From Coprinus comatus (taxonomy: Eukaryota > Basidiomycota > Agaricomycetes > Agaricales > Agaricaceae): 64,000 nucleotides of DNA. This document shows positions 33,336-46,379 of this stretch, piece after piece. The notes below the pieces were generated by a model. The model searched no databases and was not told the origin of the DNA. It saw only the letters and a program-made list of their open reading frames with translations. The DNA lies in the NCBI GenBank assembly GCA_034638255.1, contig JAWPGT010000011.1, positions 558,001 to 622,000 on the forward strand, given 5' to 3'. The position numbers and the translations under genes are program-made. Position 1 is the stretch's first letter. Each line of letters starts with the position of its first letter.

Positions 33336-36300
33336 ATGGTCGCACAGACCAGACTCACAGGCAACACCGACAACACTCTCAAAAAGCTCAAGGCTCTCTA
33401 CAACAACTTTATCTCATACGACCAGGACGACGTTGACAGGAAGGTCCTAGACGGTCCGAGAACAGAGCTCATCGCTCGCGCCATTCTCCATCACAAGGAC
33501 CAAGGAGTCAGGGCCTATGCTGCTTGTTGTCTAGCTGAACTCCTTCGTCTCTACGCCCCAGACGCGCCTTATACCCAGCCAGAACTACGTGATATATTCC
33601 AGTTCTTCGTTAAACAACTTCAGGAAGGTCTCAAGACAACAGACTCCGCATATCACGCTCAATATTTCGCTCTGCTCGAATCACTCGCAACTGTCAAGAG
33701 TGCAGTCTTGATATGCGATTTACCTTCAGGAGATGACCTTATGGTAGAGGTCTTCAGGACCTTCTTCTGGATTGCGAATAGAGGAACGGCGAATAAGAAG
33801 ATGGAGCATTATATGTCGGATATTCTGGCCGCGTTGTTGGATGAGTGTGAAGTAGTTCCTACTGCCGTTCTGGATAATATCCTTGCACAGTTTATGGATA
33901 AAGAACCAGTACGTCGCGTTATACTATTGTGATTAACCTCAAAATTATCCTAACGAAATCGTTGGTCATAGCGTCTAGATAAACAAACATCACGAATGGC
34001 AATTACAGTTTGCAACAAAGCTACAGACAAACTCCAACGACCAGTCTGTCAATATTTCGCGGAAGTGATCGTCAATTCAGCTGAAGCAGGTGGTGGTGAT
34101 GACTCTGACGAAGAGGAAGATAGCAAAGAAGACAAGACTGATAAAATTCATAACCTCGAAAATGCTCATGAACTCATTAAACGCCTACATCGAACTTCAC
34201 CAGCAATCCTACACGGAGTAATTCCTCAAATAACAGAAGAACTTCGCACTGAACACGATGATGTGCGATTATTGGCTACAAAAACACTAGGCGATATGTA
34301 TGCCGATAATAATGGAAATGAGTTGGCCACTAAGTACCCTGCTACTTGGGAGGTCTGGTGGAGTCGCAAAAACGACAAGATAGTGCCTATTCGACTCAAA
34401 TTTGTTGAATGTATACGTCCATTACTTGGGAATCTTACTATTAAGAGAGACGATATCACCAAAGCGTTGGAAGGGAAGCTTTTAGATCCGGATGAGAAGG
34501 TCAGACTCGCGGCTTGCAAGTTGTTTTCACAGATGGATTATGAAGCGGCTCTGCACTATGTACCAGAGTCTTTGCTCAAGATAGTTTCTGAACGATTTCG
34601 AGATAAGAAGGTATGTCTTACCTTGTTAGCTCGAAGCTGATGTCTCATGTCATATTCCGTTTGTTATTATAGCCCAGTGTGCGTGCAGAAGCAGTGAATG
34701 GGTTAGGAAAATTATACGGACTCGCCTATCCTGAAATGTATGTCCCACTTTCCATTTAACTCCTAACGTCAACACTAATGAATGTAATGTCATAGCGAAA
34801 ACAATGATGTTGCAGCAACTAAACATTTTGGTTGGATACCAAGTGCAATCCTAGAATCTGCAAACGGAGTTCCTGAACTGAGGTTTGTTTTTATTAATCC
34901 AACTCATAGTAATATGCTTATTCAAAATCCAATAGAAATATAATACAACGTGCATGGGCAACGCATATTCTACCATTAACAACATCAGCATCAGCATCAA
35001 GCTCAAGTTCGAAATCTGGTGATATCGATGAAGCAGCTTGGACAGAGAAATTGTTAATTGTGACAAGACAATTATCAGAAAAGAATATGGATATATTGAT
35101 TAGGCTTTCTGGGATTCAAGAGCCGTGAGTAGACTTACCCTTTCTTGCAATACGAATGCTAAATTTACGATATATTTAGTCGACCAAATCTGGGAGAAAA
35201 GTATCTGGAAGCTTGTATCAAATATAACGTATGTGAATCTTCTACCTATCTTGTATTTTTGTTGCTGTTGTATTTAACCAAGTTTTAGGGAGGAGTTATT
35301 GACGAAGATGAAGATCAAGTTACAAAAATGTTGAATGCACGTATTCAACATCTCACATGTACGTTTTCTTGCTGCCAAGAGGTAGTTACCAAAACTAAGT
35401 TATTATGTATATACAGTGGGGTTATTTCACAATGACCACAAAGCATCAGAAGACCTTCACTCATTCGCAAAATTGAATGAAAATCGACTTTACAAACTTC
35501 TCAGAACTTGTTTGAATCCTCAAACTGATTTAAAAACTCTCGCGAAATCATCAGTGCGTCCCTCGTTCAATCTCTCTTCACATCAATATTAACACACAAA
35601 AAAAAAACTCGATTTGCATAGGCTGAATTCCTACGACGACTAGACCAATCAACACCATCCTCTTCAACATCAACATTAACTCAAACAATGCACATCCTCT
35701 TATTACGTTCATCATATAACATGATAAACACTTCAATCGTACCTACCCTTCTTAAAAAACTCCAACCTTCCAACTACTCTCTCCTCTCTCAATCTCAATC
35801 CCAATCTCAAACTCAAGCACAAAGAAGGATGAGTAATGGAGCAATATTAGCCGGAAAAGTCGCTTCACAACATAGTGAAAAGATTTTAAAAGCTATTGGG
35901 AAATGGTGTCCTAGTTTGGGAAAAATACATGTTGGAGAGTTTTGTAGGATTTTAGGATCTAGTTCTTCTGGTTTAGGTATCAGTGATAGGAGGGAGGAGA
36001 AGGAGGAAGGGGATGAGAATGAGAATGAGAATGAGAATGAGGTTGAGGATAGTGAAGATGGGGATGGGGTTGAGAGTAAGAATAAGAATGTGAATGAAGA
36101 AGAAAGAAGAGTTACTAGAGAAATTGTTTTAATGCTTCTTGCGAATTTGGTTAGAGTTGATTCGAGTGTGGTTGTTAATGATAAGTGCGTTGTGATTTTC
36201 TTTTTTGTTGTCTTTTTTTCTGTTTTGTTCCGGACCCATAACTGACATGAATGGTCTTTTTTTTTTTTAGGAAAACAATAGAAAGGATGAAGGGGTTTGT

Positions 36301-38549
36301 ACTTGAAGGTGGTAGGAAAGAAGCTAAATTTGGGAGTAGGTTTTTGGTATTGAATAAAGGGAGTGAAGAAACGGCAAAGTTGGTTCTAAAGGTCCGTTTC
36401 CTTTTTTTTTTTTTTTGTCTTTCATCTCACAATTTGGCATTAACATTTTTTGTTGTTTGATTTTTTAATAGAAATTGACGGATAATCTAAAAGAAGCTGA
36501 TGATGCTAGATTATCTGCACATGTATCTGCTCTCGTTCAATATGCAAGATATTCATTGAGTTTGTTTGAAGAAGTTAGTGATGTTGTGGTTGAGGTGGTG
36601 GTTAGGAGAGTTTTGGATATTCCTATTCTTGTATGTCTCCTCCCTCTTTATGTTTTTTTTTTCATGAGTATTAATGTTGGTTATTGTGAAAAGGCGGAGA
36701 ATCCAGATCAAGACGAAGATGATGTAGAAGAATGGTATGAAGAAATCGAAGAAATACCGGATCTACTATGGGCCAAGATTGCAGCTTTGAAAATGTTTAG
36801 ACATCGTTGTTTGAATGTTGCCATTCGTGTTAGGAGTCTACTTTACAAATATCAGGAAGCCAACAACAACAAGGCCATTGCTAATGGTAATGGTAATGAA
36901 GCAAAGGGAAAGGAGAAGGAGAATGAAGAAGTAACGAAAGCGAAAGATAGAGCAGGAAAAATTGTTGGACCTGTGATTAGGATGGTTGTGAATTTATTGA
37001 ATAATGGTGGTGCTATGAGTGACGTTGCAACACTCAAAGAAGAGTAAGCTTTTTCTCCCTCTCTCTCCTCCCTACCTAACCTACCCCCCTCGTTCCCCTC
37101 AACAGACCAAAAGTGAAATCAAGGCTTCGACTTCAAGCATCATTAACACTCGTGCAACTTGCAAGAATGGATATCTATAGAACATCTATCATGCCAAATT
37201 TTGGTAAATTGGCATTGACGATACAAGATAGTTGTTATGGTGTTAGATCAACTTTTTTGTTCAAGTTGATCTCGTTGTATTCGGCTGGAAGATTGCCTCC
37301 TCATTTTGGTGTTATTTTCTTTTTAACGATACATGATCCTGAAGAGGATATTCGAAATACTGTAAGTGTTTTTTTTTTTTCTTGGAGAGGGTTCTGATTC
37401 ATATGGGTTATATTGACAATTGGTATTTAATAGGCGGCTCAAGGTGTAAGGAATATTTTAAGGAAAATAAGTGTGCAAGATAGACTGCGATATTTTGAAT
37501 TGGTGTTTGTTAGATTATTACATACACTTGCTCATCATCCTGATTTTGGAACGGATAACGAGGAGTTGTTGGATCTTTCCAAGTATGTCCTTTCCTTTTT
37601 CCTCTTTCCCTTTCTTCTTTGTAAACCAGTACTGATGAACGTGATTATAGGTACATTCAATTTTATTTGGATTTGATAGCAACTGCGAATAATGTTTCAC
37701 TGTTGTATCATCTTGCTAGTAAAGGCAAGACTGTACGAGATTCAGAGTCATTTGTGCATTCCGAGGTATGTTTTTTTGTTCTCATCTTCTCTCCTTCCTC
37801 TATCTTAACTAATGGATTTCTTTATATAGAACTTTTACATTCTTTGTGAATTATCACAAGAATTAATCAAAGCACGAGCAGCCCAGCCACATAATTCATG
37901 GTCTATTCAGTCCTATCCAGGAAAAGTCCAACTTCCAGCAGACATTTTCAGACCTTTACCAAATGCGGATGCTGCTAATAAAATTGCGAAAACTGTGTTT
38001 TTGAATGATCAAGTTCGAGAATGGGTTGTTGGTGCTATTACTGGTGTTACTGAGAAGAAAGAAAGGAAAGAGAAAAGGGAGAGGGAGAAGAAGGAAAAGG
38101 AGGAAAAGAGAGAGAAGGATGAAGAGGATGGTGTTGAGATTGTTAGTGGCGTTTCGGCTACTGGAAAAGGAAAAAGAAAAGCTAGTGCTGGTGGTGGTGG
38201 TAGAGGTAAGAATGGAGTTAAGAGGAGAAGAAAGGAGTGGGAAGATGATGATGACGATGATGATGATGATGAGGAGGAGGAGGAGGAGGATGAGGAGGAA
38301 GATGAAGAGGGTGATGATGACATGGGTGTTAAGAAGACAAAGGGTAGAGGGAAGAATGGGACAAAAGCAAAAAAGAGCAAGAGAAAGAGTGATGTGATGG
38401 AAGAAGAAATTGAACAGAGAGAAGCGAAGGGTTTGAGAATTAGTGCTAGGACAAAAGCTAAGGTCCAAGCTGCGAAAAGAGAGAGTTTGAGAGGGGAAGG
38501 TAACGCCAGTGAGGATGAAGAGGATGGTGATGTAGAAATGGAGGTGTGA
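33336..38549 (+). CDS. PDS5: Sister chromatid cohesion protein PDS5
   Basis: Predicted 1413-aa HEAT-repeat regulator of cohesin, acting in the nucleus in loading, maintenance and release. Sixteen exons close in frame: 33336-33908, 33972-34610, 34673-34737, 34796-34882, 34936-35124, 35180-35228, 35289-35358, 35417-35553, 35622-36184, 36271-36391, 36472-36630, 36694-37043, 37106-37361, 37434-37582, 37651-37765, 37830-38549. Landmarks are MVAQTRLTG, AACCLAELLRLYAPDAPY, ELRDIFQFFVKQL, AQYFALLESLATVKSAVLIC, KATDKLQRPVCQYFAEVIV and KSRLRLQASLTLVQLARM. Family members usually have an extra KFRxxLxGKGL segment near the N-terminus, which is reduced here. The tail from about residue 1250 is a low-complexity Lys/Arg and Asp/Glu region, as in other Pds5 proteins. 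Acidic inserts also occur inside exon 9. Confidence 0.95.
38243..38320 (+). repeat. (GAT/GAG)n acidic codon repeat in PDS5 tail
   Basis: An imprecise trinucleotide tract encodes a run of Asp and Glu between basic blocks in the C-terminal region of PDS5. Confidence 0.85.
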
Positions 38550-39015
38550 TACCTTTCAAGTATGCGATGTGCTTTTTATTTTTATGCCCCCTTTCGTTAT
38601 TTCTTTTCTTTCCCAGGGTCTCTTCTAATGTTACTTATGATGATGGATACTTGCTTCAGTCCCCTCTCGTGTAATGCTTTAATGTCCGCCAATTGCTTTG
38701 ATCACTTATCTTTTTCGAATAACCGCCAAGAATATATTTATTATTAGATCGAATGCAGTGTATTCAGCCGAGTAGCTTCTAATAAATACTTAACTCCGGT
38801 ATATACGTAATAAGGCTGCAGACAGCTACAAAATGTTACCTGTTGTTTTTTGGTGTTGAGCCTAGTGAGGTTTGTAATATTGGTAGCAGTAGTGCGTCGA
38901 ATTGACAAGTGGCAAAGGCCTAATACATGTTCGGATCCGGCGTTGCGGCCGGTGATCGGACATCGGAGGGTCTCTCTAACCCCAGCAAACACGTTTTCAG
39001 TTAACTTGATACTCC
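38550..39015. other. Intergenic region between PDS5 and the F-box-like gene
   Basis: Co-oriented genes; the stretch holds a T-rich 3' region and the next promoter. No feature was recognised. Confidence 0.45.
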
Positions 39016-40826
39016 ATGGCAGAGACTTCAGCACTAGACGATGGCCTTCCGCTGGACGTTGTGCGAGAGATTGTGGACTACGTATGTTGACGTTTATCAC
39101 AGAAGATCCTTATATTCAAATATCTTCTCTGGCAGTTTGTCACTCCACACTTTGATCGTATGCAACTATGCACTCTACGACTTGTATGTGCTACAATGGA
39201 TACCATGCTCAAACCCCTGCTCTTCCCTACATTTCACGTGGCGCCCAGAAACCCAACAACTCTCAATTTACTCCAATGTAGAGAAATCCTCGCGGATTTA
39301 GCAACTAGCTCAACAACCGCATATAACACAACCACCCGCATCAAATTCGATATTGGGAAATTGATATTTCTTTCAAATCAAGGATTGTGGTTCACAGAAA
39401 ATTGCGAGAACCTTCATAAAACAGCAGTGGAGACCATGAAAACCCTAGACAATCACTTGGTCACCGCGTTGTCCAAACTCACGCAAGTTGAAACTGTTGT
39501 GTAGGTTATGCTTCCTATTGACCCCCTGTTTCAATATGAGTCTAATGAACACGTTTATAGTGGGTTGTCGACCCCCGGTATGAATCTGCGTTTGGGTTGT
39601 ATAAAACTTTCATGACTTGGATGTCCACACTTCCTCGTCTACGCAACCTCGATTTGGATCTCAACTTCAGGGCAGCCTCCAAATTCGCATCCTCTTTCTT
39701 TGACTATTTTCCTCTTCATTTGATTTCAAACCTCGAGTCACTTCGGTTAAAATGCGCACACAACTGGGATGCATCTGACTTTCAAAAACTTGGAGTTGCA
39801 GATCTTATCTCACGTTCTCCAAATCTTGAAAGACTTGCCATCCTCAAACCACCTCATTCCAAACGTAGTATCAATCTGGATGACATTTTCCAGAAGACTA
39901 TGTCACTTGAACAACCTCTACCATTAACCGAAGTGACATTACTCGGAGTCTCTGTATTTCCTCATCAAAATCTAAACCCCTTCATTCGACATCTAGGAAA
40001 CCTCCAAACTCTTGACATTGACACCACGATTACTCACTCGACAGTTACGTTTTATGACTCATGGTGGTTACCTAGCTCTCCAAAATGCAGGGATCAAAGT
40101 TTCTAATTTGATTGTGGATTCAATCTCCAATAACACTTTATTCTATTGGCTTTCTACTTTCTCAGGTTTGAAGGAACTATCTTTAGGAATCAAACATCCT
40201 AAAGATGATAAACCTGTTCGAAAGAATACTCTCTTTTGTTCAATCCTACCACGAAATGCTTGGTCACTCAAAAAACTGAATTTTTTCAGTTTAAATTCAG
40301 TCTCTACGATATGGTCGAATGGTTTATCAATGAAAGAGAGGGAAGGAATATTATGTTGTCGACAACTTCAATCTTTAAACATCATAATTTCTATAACTAA
40401 AGAAAACATCGTCAATGAAAGATGTTCTCTATTCGTAAGTCAAAACAACCTTTTTTTTTTTTGTCTCTATTGATTCTACCCTCTATCCCCTCTCCTTGGT
40501 ATAAATATATTTACTGACTCAACGAAACTAATTCCTCATTTTGTGGTCATTGAACTTTTCATCGATTTCAATGCCGCATTTTTTTAAAACATAAAATATA
40601 GACAAATTGGTTGGAACTATTATTCAATCTACCTGAATTACGAACACTCAGTATCGACGTGACGAGTCCAAATTGGGAATATTGGCATAAAGATTATAGT
40701 GATCCAGCAAAAAAGGTTACAGAGTTGTTTAGGTTGGTGTTTACTCAGTTTGAAAGTACACGTTATGTGCATTATAAATTGATGGATATTCGTGTAAAAC
40801 TTCCTTCTTCTGATGGGTGTAAGTGA
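39016..40826 (+). CDS. F-box/LRR-like protein with an apparent frameshift
   Basis: Looks like one of the many basidiomycete F-box-like proteins. A short exon (39016-39081) encodes LPLDVVREIVDY, an F-box start. It joins through a 54-nt intron to 39136-39498 (LCTLRLVCATMDTMLKPLLF). The next exon from 39561 has leucine-rich repeat-like strands (LPRLRNLDLDLNF; NLESLRLKCAHNW; LGNLQTLDIDTT). Between about 40030 and 40100 the coding frame moves by one base, from ...LQTLDIDTTITHS to ...ALQNAGIKVSNLIVDS, and no canonical intron restores it because all donors there are phase 0 or 2 and all acceptors phase 1. The second frame runs to 40434, then a 167-nt intron leads to the last exon 40602-40826 with more repeats. 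Predicted size is about 508 aa if the frame is repaired. It could be a recent pseudogene, a base-call error, or real programmed slippage. Confidence 0.65.
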
Positions 40827-41430
40827 TAGATATATGGGATATTATGGACACGGACAAGGGTTTTTTTATGTGCGTTTGTTGTATATGTGTATATTGTTAT
40901 TATATATTACAAGTTAGGTATTATATATATGTGTAGAACATTCTATACTATAATGGACAATGTAGTAACTGCAGAAAACGTTGAAACACCACATGTTTCG
41001 GTCGTGTATACTATATACAATTTTTCGTAATCGCAACGCCCATAAAATATAAATGAGAGAAACGCTCCCCGGTATATAAGTGATACAAGTATTAATACCT
41101 GTTCCATTCCATTTTACAAAACAACGTGGATGAACATCAAGTGTACTAAAAATGTACTGTACAAAAACCACAACAACCCCGAATCAACGGGTAAAAGATA
41201 CGACTCGACGTTGAGGAGAAATCGTTTATAGATAAATCCTAAGCCCAAAGAAAAAAAGAAAGAGGAAAACCAGAAAATGTAATCCCAAGAAGAAAAGAAA
41301 AAGAGGGAACATTCGGTATTTTATGTCATAGCGCCATGAAGGGGTAACGTTGTGAATGCCGGGTTTATATAAAGGGAAGAGAGAGGGAGAAAGGAGTTGA
41401 TAGATTGAATGGAAGAAAGGAAAATTACTG
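40827..41430. other. Intergenic region between convergent F-box-like and esterase genes
   Basis: AT-rich, with runs such as TATATAT near 40920. It contains both 3' ends. No gene was recognised. Confidence 0.45.
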
Positions 41431-43546
41431 TTATGGGCCTCGGCTGAGTTCCACACCGATTTTTTGAACGAGTTGCATTCCTAAAGGTTCGAATACATCT
41501 GCCCAAAGCCTTGTTCTCCTCCTCCCTTCAAAAATACTCCTCGATCGTTCACCTGTTTCACCTTCAGGTCCAAAAACAAAGACCTTATCGTCATTCCAAG
41601 GTGCTTCACCATGAGCAAATGCAATCCATTTTTCTTGAATAGCATCCCTCACTCGATCATATGAAAACTGGTCCACTATATAAGTTTCCCAACCATCATC
41701 AGAGTTAGAACCAAAAGAACGTCTTTCTATACTCAAATCCTCATCATCGTCAACATCATCATAAGTTCCATCGAAATAGATTTCTTCTTGCAAGGAGGAA
41801 TCTCTAATTTCTGGAAGTGGGACATTGTCGAAAAGGTAGATGAGATCTGCAGCATGATGAGGTACTCCTCGTGAAGGACCCTCCTGATCAAATACATATC
41901 TCCAAACATTGGTTCCACCACGTTCCCGTCTAGCATTCTGGGCAATGATTTCCGTTGGCCATGCAACACGTGCGTCGTTAACGAGTTCAAGAATATGATC
42001 GACGATGTCATGAACTGGAGTACATGTATTAATTTCAAAAGCACGACAGAGATTGCTGGCTTTTGTCAGTGATTGAGTGACAGCTTTTAGTCGTCGTACA
42101 ACAGCAGATGTCGTCCAAGAGGAAATAGGAACTGACCACAGTAACGAATCACTGCAGCAATCACCAATGATGAGGGGTTGGATATTAGATGGCAATTGTA
42201 GCTTATGACCAGAAGCTAATGCACGATGAGTCGAAGAGGAGCGGAGATCTCGGATACGAGAACGGCTTCGGCTTTTAAGCCGGTGGAGAGGGGCCTTGAG
42301 GCGAGAGTCATGATGATGAGTTCGGGAGTTGTCGTGGTGAGTTCGGGTATCTTGTTGCACAAAGAACTCTTTCCAGTCGGAACGGAAGAAAGTACCATCA
42401 TCAATGGCTCTGTGCATACTTCGGATGGCTATGACTTTGTTCACATTGACGGCCCGCAATTCCTCGACCGTGGATACACCGAGAGCGGACATTATTCTGG
42501 ACAGGTGCCAACCCGCACTAGCAACGTCTGGTAGGTATGGTTCGAAGACGGCACTCTGGACGATAGCGCGGGCGAACAAAGGAAGTGCCTCATTTGCTGA
42601 AGAGAGTAGGTGACAAATAATATCCATTGCCCCAGATGATTCACCGAAAAGCGTGATATTATTAGGATCACCTCCAAATCCTGAAATGTATTTGTGGAGC
42701 CATTCTAGAGCTTTTCGTTGATCATAGAGGCCTACGTCAACTATGAGTCCATTTTCCTCCTTAAGATTGAAATGTTGGTATGACGTACCGAAATTTCCAG
42801 TACCATCTTCTCTGCTGAACTCCTTGTCGCACCTCATGAATGGACTGCATGCGAAACCAAGCAACCCCAGCCGGAAACTGTGAAACACAAAAAGGTTAAT
42901 ATAATAGCACTGACTAACATCTGAAAACGTACTTGAAAGTCACGAGTATCATTGGTTTCCCAAGCTCCATGCTTTTGCACACTAGAGCACCACCATCATA
43001 TATCCAAGAGGAACCTGATCCTCTGTCTCCTCCTCTGTTCGTATGACAATCAATATACATAGAATGCCAAGAAATAATTATACCTTTACCCATGTATCCA
43101 AACCATGACAGGGAGTCGAGAGTGTGCGGAGAGATTTGCGGGACAGGTGATATTCAGATTTAAACATTCAAATTCGTCTTGTTTAAGTTCTTGACAAGGG
43201 ATGTCCTCCGGGTTCATTTGAAATAAAATCTCTTCAGTAGTTTTATCCTGTGAGGATTGTGGACAAATTGGACTACCAGAACATGAAAAAGAGAGTCATG
43301 ATAATGAACTAGTGAAAATACGAACCCATGTTCCGTAGCGTCAGTAAGAGAGGGGTATGTATTAAAGAGCTTTGATTGTCGAAAACGGGCGGGTATTGAA
43401 GCATACTTGATACCTCGATATTGATGTATCTGAGCGTCTGGAGTTGACGCTGGGTGGTTAATGCCAGAGAAAGTTGTGTTTAGAGCGACATGATGCATCT
43501 TTGGGTAAGGATGAGGAGACCAGTGTTGTCCCTCTACAATAGGCAT
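41431..43546 (-). CDS. Type-B carboxylesterase/lipase-like alpha/beta-hydrolase
   Basis: Predicted 650-aa esterase. Exons are 43546-43326, 43272-43090, 43034-42933 and 42877-41431, with introns of 53-55 nt. Family features in order are the N-terminal YRGIKYASIPARFRQSKL; the Cys-containing CLNLNI region; VMVWIHGGG for the oxyanion hole; FRLGLLGF; the stretch GLYDQRKALEWLHKYISGFG; GGDPNNITLFGESSGA with the nucleophile Ser at about residue 249; an acidic candidate in IIGDCCSDS; and a His candidate in GVPHHAADLIYLFDN. No signal peptide is evident, so it is probably intracellular. An Arg/His/Ser-rich insert (THHDNSRTHHHDSRLK and following) interrupts the region between the nucleophile and the acid residue and is unlike the rest. 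The substrate is unknown. Confidence 0.85.
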
Positions 43547-46379
43547 AATGTGTGTACGAAACGAGGGGTAATGGAAGAAGGAACCAGGAGAGTAAGAACA
43601 AGGGGTTTAAAAGGAAGTATGGGGTGTCGGATAGAACGGGTTGATTGTATAGGAAAGCTGATCAGCTTCGGAATAGCAAGTAACCACCATAATGATCGAT
43701 TGACTTGGATGGTTTGAGGAGCACAGGTCCAAAAACTAGCACCGTATTCCAAGATAGGAAGGTACACAGCCACTCACACGTGACAACATTCGGGATCCTC
43801 CGCAGCCAAGTTCTTCGCGAGACTTATAGCCCTGCTATAGCCCTTGGTTATTTGTCCAGATGCTATGCTCCTGCCGTGTGCCAGATTTAGCGAGAGACTT
43901 TATTTTGTGGTCTTGGGGGAATAATCTTTTCGTCACCGAGGTCCCACCGAAGTCTCTGCGTCATTGAAAGCCCGAGAGAGGTCATGGAATGAGTTGTAGC
44001 ACCAGCCCTTTGCAATGTCGCTGATTTCCGGAACACTGGACTTCCTTCATTCGTTCTGGAGCCGAATTCTGACAGATTACTACGAAATGTATAACGTGAG
44101 AGCTGAAACACAGTTAATCTCCGGATCTAGACTGATGTGAGAGAAGAACTTACATTCACGCCCTATGCTTGCAGACATAATAATATACCGCAGGAATGCT
44201 GTACTGTAAGCCACCGCGTTTTTGATCAGCATCCACGATCGGACATTCGATCAAAAGGGCTCGAGCGCTGAGCCAGGTTGACCTGAGGTAAACAACAGAA
44301 TCAGTTAGCCATGGATCTTACTCACCTTACGGATCAGGCTCAACGGCCTGTTTATTTACTAACATGCTTTTTCAAAGTGAAACGAGAGGAGAGTAAGGTC
44401 ACGTTGCATTGTGCATGGGATACACCAACTAACGACACAACGTAGAGATAACAACATAAAAAATTGAGACTGAACTTTTACGTTTACGAATATCCGAACG
44501 CAAGCGGCAGGTACATCCGAGTATAAGAGAACACCCCATCCTCAAAGATCCTGGATGGCCATCGATGGTAGGAATCTTCAAGTTTGGGAATGTGAGAGGA
44601 GGTAGAAAGAGACGAAGAATATGATGGAATGATAAGTACTTACATACATCTTTCATTCATCGATAACAAATCCGATCCATTGATACCAAAATAGATCACG
44701 TGAAATGCACATATCTAATTATGTAATATATGTCAAGTTCCCTCTTCAAAAACAGCTTCTTGTTCTTGCGCCCGGGCTCATTATCACCTCCTTGCTATAG
44801 TGATACCCCCACAGCCAACCACCTACTGGTTACTGATCAAACCATCAGAATTCTTGCAAGAGATTCATCATCCCATGGATCTGGCAGAGTCCCTACACTT
44901 CGAATCCAAAAATAAACGGCCAAAAATACGATTTAACAGAATGTTCACCTCTTGTCTGGTTCCTGATCACATCTGCATTCCAGTAATCTAAGAGAACTTA
45001 AATACTTTCGAGAATCTATCCGGCTCAATGTTTCAACTTTCTATCAAGACTTTTTCTCGCCGTACTATCTAGGCTCCCAGCTGGTATGGAAGATGGAAGT
45101 CTTCTCTTAATCGAAGGCATCTTAAATTCTACCAAGAATCTTCCGAGTCAACACTTTTTTCAAAACGTCGATGTCAACTCTACTCCTAAAAACATATTGT
45201 GAGGGAAAGCCTTGGACTTCCCTGCTGTAGATTGTTCTTGAAAGAAGTCTTCTACTCCAGAACTCGTTTTCCCAATCTTCAACGCACATGTTACCAATTG
45301 TTTGCTCTCGAGAAACTCCAAGAACGGCCGCTCAAATACCCGTGGTAAACAATGTCCATTTCATTATGACCGTCCGATGAACACGACTGATATTTTCTTC
45401 CTTTCTAGTTTCAAGTGGCGGAGTTAAGGGGTGGGATCTGACTCCAAATCTCATTTTCACAGATAAAAATACGTGCAGTATAACCAGAAATCTTCTTTCT
45501 CTTGATAAACATCTCTTCCATGCAGAGCCTTATTCGTGATTCAGGTTTTAAATTAGAATGTGGGTGCCAAAGGTTTGGGGTCCTATAACTTGTTTGGCCC
45601 ATTACTAGTTCAGAGAGACTATTAACATACAAAATGTATAATGGCCTCCGACGCCATCCATAATTTGATTCGCATATATATGTATCTGGGTACTTTTATA
45701 CGAGTAACTACCTTGTAACTGGTCAAATCTTGATTCGTTACGTTATGGACATCAAATATCAATGTCCGAAATTCAATTGATCCGTGCGCAGTATAACCCC
45801 CTGACGCGCGCTAATACTCGAAATTAGCCACCTATAAAAATCATTCACGCATTAATTCGAAAACAACAACCACCATGTACCCCGTTTACATCCCTCTCTA
45901 TATTATTTTCCCATTAAATCCTTACGAAGTCTCTATTCCCGCATATATGCTACCCGTTTTTCCTTTCGAGACAACAAGATCACTTTCCGGTTCGTCCTTC
46001 ATTTATAATTCCAATCCTCATCATTCGCTAACCCACGAACAGTACACTGCGGTCATCTCAGGCTACACACAACTCAAGTTTATAACCCCGCTATATCCAA
46101 GTCACCGGCATCCCGAGTCATCTGCGAACCGTTCAACAGTCATGGAGGCGGATCAAATCGAGCTAGATACTGACATACCAAATGCAACCCAAGTCGCATA
46201 TGAAGACCGAAGACAGAGGAAATGAGATTGAATAGACAATCCAATATCAATTCATCTTCATGCTCGGCGCAGTTAACAGTACTACGAACACAGGACAAAA
46301 TGTAAGATTCCAAAAAATATTACCATTATAATATGCCAGTACTGAATCGGGTTTAGTGATTAGAGTGGAATTATAATCA
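43547..46379. other. 2.8-kb region without a confident gene
   Basis: Contains the esterase upstream region and one candidate ORF listed separately (45875-46225). A minus-strand frame at 43887-44111 reads plausibly (RWDLGDEKIIPPRPQNK) and has an ATG exon-like stretch near 44177, but the splice phases do not match. No RNA or mobile element was recognised. Confidence 0.4.
45875..46225 (+). CDS. Hypothetical 116-aa ORF
   Basis: ATG-initiated, uninterrupted frame opening MYPVYIPLYIIFPLNPY and ending YEDRRQRK. The first 30 residues are hydrophobic and could be a membrane anchor; the rest is polar. No family was recognised. It stands alone with no intron in an otherwise gene-poor stretch, so it may be a chance ORF. 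Confidence 0.25.
   Translation: MYPVYIPLYIIFPLNPYEVSIPAYMLPVFPFETTRSLSGSSFIYNSNPHHSLTHEQYTAVISGYTQLKFITPLYPSHRHPESSANRSTVMEADQIELDTDIPNATQVAYEDRRQRK

Noticed and set aside
38009..38468. Long minus-strand Ser/Leu-rich frames opposite the PDS5 tail
   Set aside because: They are complements of the GAT/GAG codon repeat and have no independent coding features.
43887..44177. Possible two-exon minus-strand gene
   Set aside because: The ATG exon ends in phase 1 but the only usable acceptors for the second frame are phase 0, so the pieces do not join.
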